Made by a program: the position numbers and the translations under genes. Below, piece after piece: positions 5,838 to 7,853 of a DNA stretch of 7,853 nucleotides. This stretch comes from 38-11 sp927435965 (GTDB taxonomy: Bacteria; Bacillota; Clostridia; Tissierellales; Dethiosulfatibacteraceae). The first letter of the stretch is position 1, and each line of letters begins with the position of its first letter. The notes beneath the pieces are model-generated. The model made no database searches. It was not told the origin of the DNA and was given only the letters and a program-made list of their open reading frames with translations. The stretch is taken from positions 1 through 7,853 of the forward strand of contig CAKMKB010000159.1 of NCBI GenBank assembly GCA_927435965.1, written 5' to 3'.

Positions 5838-7363
5838 TCTCTAAGCTCATAAAGGTCAATCCTTCTATTTTTAAGAAGTGTGACTGTACCGGTCTTTCTG
5901 GACCGCTTTAGGAGTTCCAAATCCAGATCACCAACCATAACCATTTCTATATTTGGTGTACACTCGGCCATGATCCCATCCCTTGGAAATGAAAAATCAG
6001 ATGGTGTAAAAATAGCTGATTGAGCATATTGAATATCCATATTCTCAACATGTGTTAGATTGCCAACTGTCCCTGCAATTACTGTGTAAATCTGATTTTC
6101 AACAGCCCTTGCTTGAGCACAGTATCTAACCCTCAGATATCCTTGCCTCTCATCTGTGCAGAATGGCGTAAATATTATGTTGGCGCCTTTTTCTGTAACA
6201 AGCCTTGCCAACTCAGGGAACTCGATATCATAACAGATAAGGATTGATGTTTTTCCGCAATCCGTGTCAAAAACCTTTATTTCATCACCTGTTGAGATTC
6301 CCCACCACTTTTGTTCATTGGGAGTGATGTGGATTTTATATTGTTTATCAATGGTGCCATCTCGCCTGAAAAGATAAGCTATATTGTAAATGTTGCTAGA
6401 TTCCTCGACAAAATGCGAACCACCTATTATGTTCACATTATATTTTACAGCAAAATCAGTAAAAATCTGAATATACTGTTCTGTAAATGTGGCGAGTTTT
6501 CGGATAGACTGACTGGGTGTATCCTGATCCATAAATGACAACAACTGGGTTGTAAATATTTCAGGGAACACAACAAAGTCTGATTTATAGTTGGAAGCGA
6601 CATCAACGTAGTATTCACACTGATGAGCAAATTCTTCAAATGAATTGATTTTTTTCATCATATATTGCACCACACAAATACGAACGGGAAATGCTGTTTT
6701 AAAGTGTCTTTTACTTGGAGGGCTATATTCGATGTTGTTCCACTCCATCAGTGTTGCGTATTCCAATGAAGCTTTATCCTCCGGTAAATATTTCTTGATG
6801 ATTCTTTTCAATACAAAGCCATTGTGTATTTGAAAGGTAAGAATAGGGTCATATATATTGTGCATTATGACCTCTTCGGCATATTTTTTGGGAGTCAACT
6901 CATTGGCATACTGATAATAATTTGGAATTCGCCCACCTATTACGATACTTTCCAAATTCAACTCCTGTACGAGCTCTTTTCTGGCATCATAAAGCCTCTT
7001 TCCTACCTTCATATTTCTGAAATCCGGATGGGTCATCACTTCCATGCCATAAAGATTGCTGCCTTCTGGGTCATGATTTGTGATGTAGCCTTGATCTGTA
7101 ATCTCATCCCATGAATGCTGGTCATCATATTCATCAAATGTAACAATCAAACTGGAACTTGAGCCTATTATTTTACCATCGTATTCCACACACAATTGAC
7201 CTGCCGGAAATGTTTCCAGCTGACTTTGCAGTTGTGAGATTTTCCAGGGTATCATTTTGGGAAAACACAACTTTTGGAGTGCGATGATTTCATCAAAATC
7301 ACTCTGTTTGATTGGCCTCACAATTATTTTTTTTTCGAATTTGGTCAAATCAATGTCTGACAT
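5813..7363 (-). CDS. GNAT acetyltransferase-nitrilase (carbon-nitrogen hydrolase) fusion, YhcX-like
   Basis: The 516-residue cytoplasmic protein joins two enzymes. Residues 12-215 form a GNAT acetyltransferase domain, with acetyl-CoA pyrophosphate-loop region M-E-V-M-T-H-P-D-F-R-N-M-K-V-G-K-R-L at 107-124. Residues 225-512 form a nitrilase-superfamily domain with a full Glu-Lys-Cys triad: E268 (F-P-E-I-F), K343 (Y-K-I-H-I-T-P) and C377 (L-I-C-Y-D-I-E-F-P-E). The order and length match B. subtilis YhcX (about 513 aa). By family the second domain should hydrolyse an amide or nitrile C-N bond and the first should transfer an acyl group to an amine; neither substrate is established. The start at 7363 is chosen over an upstream in-frame ATG at 7438 because a strong AAGGGGTGA site precedes it and the upstream codon falls on the -35 element. 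It converges on tatD with 20 nt between stops. Confidence 0.93.
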   Translation of the reverse strand: MSDIDLTKFEKKIIVRPIKQSDFDEIIALQKLCFPKMIPWKISQLQSQLETFPAGQLCVEYDGKIIGSSSSLIVTFDEYDDQHSWDEITDQGYITNHDPEGSNLYGMEVMTHPDFRNMKVGKRLYDARKELVQELNLESIVIGGRIPNYYQYANELTPKKYAEEVIMHNIYDPILTFQIHNGFVLKRIIKKYLPEDKASLEYATLMEWNNIEYSPPSKRHFKTAFPVRICVVQYMMKKINSFEEFAHQCEYYVDVASNYKSDFVVFPEIFTTQLLSFMDQDTPSQSIRKLATFTEQYIQIFTDFAVKYNVNIIGGSHFVEESSNIYNIAYLFRRDGTIDKQYKIHITPNEQKWWGISTGDEIKVFDTDCGKTSILICYDIEFPELARLVTEKGANIIFTPFCTDERQGYLRVRYCAQARAVENQIYTVIAGTVGNLTHVENMDIQYAQSAIFTPSDFSFPRDGIMAECTPNIEMVMVGDLDLELLKRSRKTGTVTLLKNRRIDLYELREKKNHPNE

Positions 7364-7368
7364 AAATA

Positions 7369-7377
7369 TCACCCCTT
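7369..7377 (-). promoter_or_regulatory. Ribosome binding site deciding the GNAT-nitrilase start
   Basis: On the reverse strand AAGGGGTGA precedes the ATG at 7363 by 5 nt. No comparable site precedes the in-frame ATG at 7438, so the shorter 516-residue product is preferred. Confidence 0.82.
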
Positions 7378-7409
7378 GATTAGTGTTCGGTATTGTTAGT
7401 TGATATGTT

Positions 7410-7438
7410 ATTATATAATGAAATAGAAGATATGGCAA
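7410..7438 (-). promoter_or_regulatory. Sigma-70/SigA-type promoter of the GNAT-nitrilase gene
   Basis: On the reverse strand a -35 TTGCCA (7438-7433) and a perfect -10 TATAAT (7415-7410) are spaced 17 bp apart. Transcription would start near 7403, giving an untranslated leader of about 40 nt. The right 88-bp repeat begins about 30 bp upstream of the -35, almost the same distance as between the left repeat and the metG promoter. Confidence 0.8.
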
Positions 7439-7468
7439 AGGAACTAAAATTGAAGGTTGCGTTAGTTT

Positions 7469-7556
7469 ACTGTAGGAAAAAGAAGAATAGACTGCTCCCT
7501 CTTGTTAAGATAGATTTACTGATTTTCATTTTAGCATATTTTAACGAGAAAGTGTG
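7469..7556 (+). repeat. 88-bp dispersed repeat, right copy (inverted relative to 2101-2188)
   Basis: This copy matches the reverse complement of 2101-2188 at 82 of 88 positions with no gaps; the six differences are single-base substitutions. It ends in GTGTG, which is shared with the first bases of the transposase-derived inverted repeat starting at 7552. The junction may therefore have formed through a short microhomology. Confidence 0.85.
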
Positions 7557-7611
7557 GATGTCTTGGGAGCCAAATGCAGATTTGTGCTTGATAAGTTCCA
7601 TTTGAAGCAAT
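7552..7611 (+). repeat. Left arm of a perfect 60-bp inverted repeat
   Basis: Bases 7552-7611 are identical in reverse complement to 7703-7762, with no mismatch over 60 bp and a 91-bp spacer (7612-7702). Both arms encode the same transposase segment (V-D-V-L-G-A-K-C-R-F-V-L-D-K-F-H), in opposite directions. Confidence 0.95.
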
Positions 7612-7702
7612 ACGTCACACGGGCTACAAGCCACTTGGAAGAAAAGGCAGCGTATGTAAGAAGCTGCATAGAGGATGAAATAAACCTTGAGGATCAAGAC
7701 GG
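7554..7702 (+). pseudogene. ISLre2-type (UPF0236) transposase fragment, forward
   Basis: This frame encodes about 50 residues, V-D-V-L-G-A-K-C-R-F-V-L-D-K-F-H-L-K-Q-Y continuing into a helical, acidic stretch (S-H-L-E-E-K-A-A-Y-V, then E-D-E-I-N-L-E-D-Q-D). The L-D-K-F-H-L segment is characteristic of the central part of ISLre2-family transposases, which are normally about 400-500 residues. There is no upstream transposase sequence on this strand: the 88-bp repeat abuts it. At about 7703 the frame runs into the antisense arm of the inverted repeat and loses homology. It is a truncated remnant, corresponding to the portion that should follow the reverse-strand fragment at 7703-7853. Confidence 0.75.
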
Positions 7703-7762
7703 ATTGCTTCAAATGGAACTTATCAAGCACAAATCTGCATTTGGCTCCCAAGACATCCACAC
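7703..7762 (-). repeat. Right arm of the perfect 60-bp inverted repeat
   Basis: This is the exact reverse complement of 7552-7611. On the reverse strand it continues the G-D-G-A-S-W-I-K-K-G frame of the transposase fragment at 7763-7853, so here it is in its natural upstream context. Confidence 0.95.
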
Positions 7763-7853
7763 CTTTTTTGATCCATGAAGCACCATCTCCCATCAGATAG
7801 ATGGTCTCTATGGTTTCTTCGTCTTAGACCTCATCTATGTAGGCCATCACTTC
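7703..7853 (-). pseudogene. ISLre2-type (UPF0236) transposase fragment, reverse, runs off the window
   Basis: Read on the reverse strand from the window edge, the frame gives E-V-M-A-Y-I-D-E-V, an in-frame TAA (7824-7826), then D-E-E-T-I-E-T-I-Y-L-M-G-D-G-A-S-W-I-K-K and on into the shared V-D-V-L-G-A-K segment. G-D-G-A-x-W-I-K-x-G is a hallmark of ISLre2-family transposases. The internal stop and the loss of homology after 7703 show that this copy is not functional, at least downstream of the stop. The upstream part lies outside the window. Confidence 0.75.

Noticed and set aside
7364..7438. Longer GNAT-nitrilase start at the ATG at 7438, adding 25 residues
   Set aside because: The codon overlaps the -35 element of a good promoter and has no ribosome site, while the ATG at 7363 has AAGGGGTGA at proper spacing.
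7393..7605. 70-codon forward frame across the nitrilase promoter and the 88-bp repeat
   Set aside because: It runs antisense to a promoter, through non-coding repeat, and into the transposase arm in the wrong frame. It has no recognisable product.
7467..7793. 108-codon reverse frame as an intact small transposase
   Set aside because: Only the part above 7703 has transposase sequence. The rest is the antisense of the spacer, the left arm and the 88-bp repeat, so it is a chimeric frame caused by the inverted repeat.
1..7853. CRISPR array, tRNA or rRNA genes, phage or defence system
   Set aside because: No regularly spaced short repeats, no tRNA cloverleaf or rRNA stretch, and no defence or phage domains were seen on either strand.

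Overview
The window looks like a piece of a low-GC Gram-positive anaerobe, probably a Clostridia-type Firmicute. The evidence is the AT-rich intergenic DNA, a T-box riboswitch in front of a tRNA synthetase, strong AGGAGG-like ribosome sites, an FMN/FAD reductase of the anaerobic-respiration type, and ISLre2-type transposase debris. The species cannot be named from this sequence.

Layout. (1) 1-1734: the 3' part of a forward gene for an FMN-binding plus FAD-binding reductase of the fumarate/urocanate-reductase superfamily, cut at its 5' end by the window edge and closed by an intrinsic terminator at 1771-1798. (2) About 1800-2219: a gene-poor stretch with no confident gene. It holds a possible insertion-sequence end, a doubtful 65-codon reverse ORF, and one copy of an 88-bp repeat. 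(3) 2220-5837: a compact forward operon. A near-consensus promoter is followed by a T-box leader with its own terminator, then metG (methionyl-tRNA synthetase), a small three-helix membrane protein, and a TatD-family metal-dependent hydrolase. A terminator hairpin follows. (4) 5813-7438: a convergent reverse gene for a GNAT acetyltransferase-nitrilase fusion (like Bacillus YhcX), with its own promoter. Its last codons and stop lie inside the terminator hairpin of the opposite operon. (5) 7455-7853: mobile-element debris. It contains the second, inverted copy of the 88-bp repeat and two fragments of an ISLre2-type transposase that face each other and share a perfect 60-bp inverted repeat.

How the parts relate. 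When charged methionyl-tRNA is scarce, the T-box should allow transcription into metG, and probably into the two downstream genes, because the gaps are only 13 and 8 nt and no terminator is seen between them. The GNAT-nitrilase gene is transcribed separately towards the operon. The whole metG-to-nitrilase block (about 5.3 kb) is flanked by inverted copies of the 88-bp repeat (82 of 88 identical). This suggests the block sits between copies of a mobile or repetitive element and could in principle have been inverted or moved.

I did not find a convincing new multi-gene system. The most unusual points are the inverted-repeat architecture, the fold-back rearrangement in the transposase, the terminator that doubles as coding sequence, and the non-fumarate active site of the reductase.
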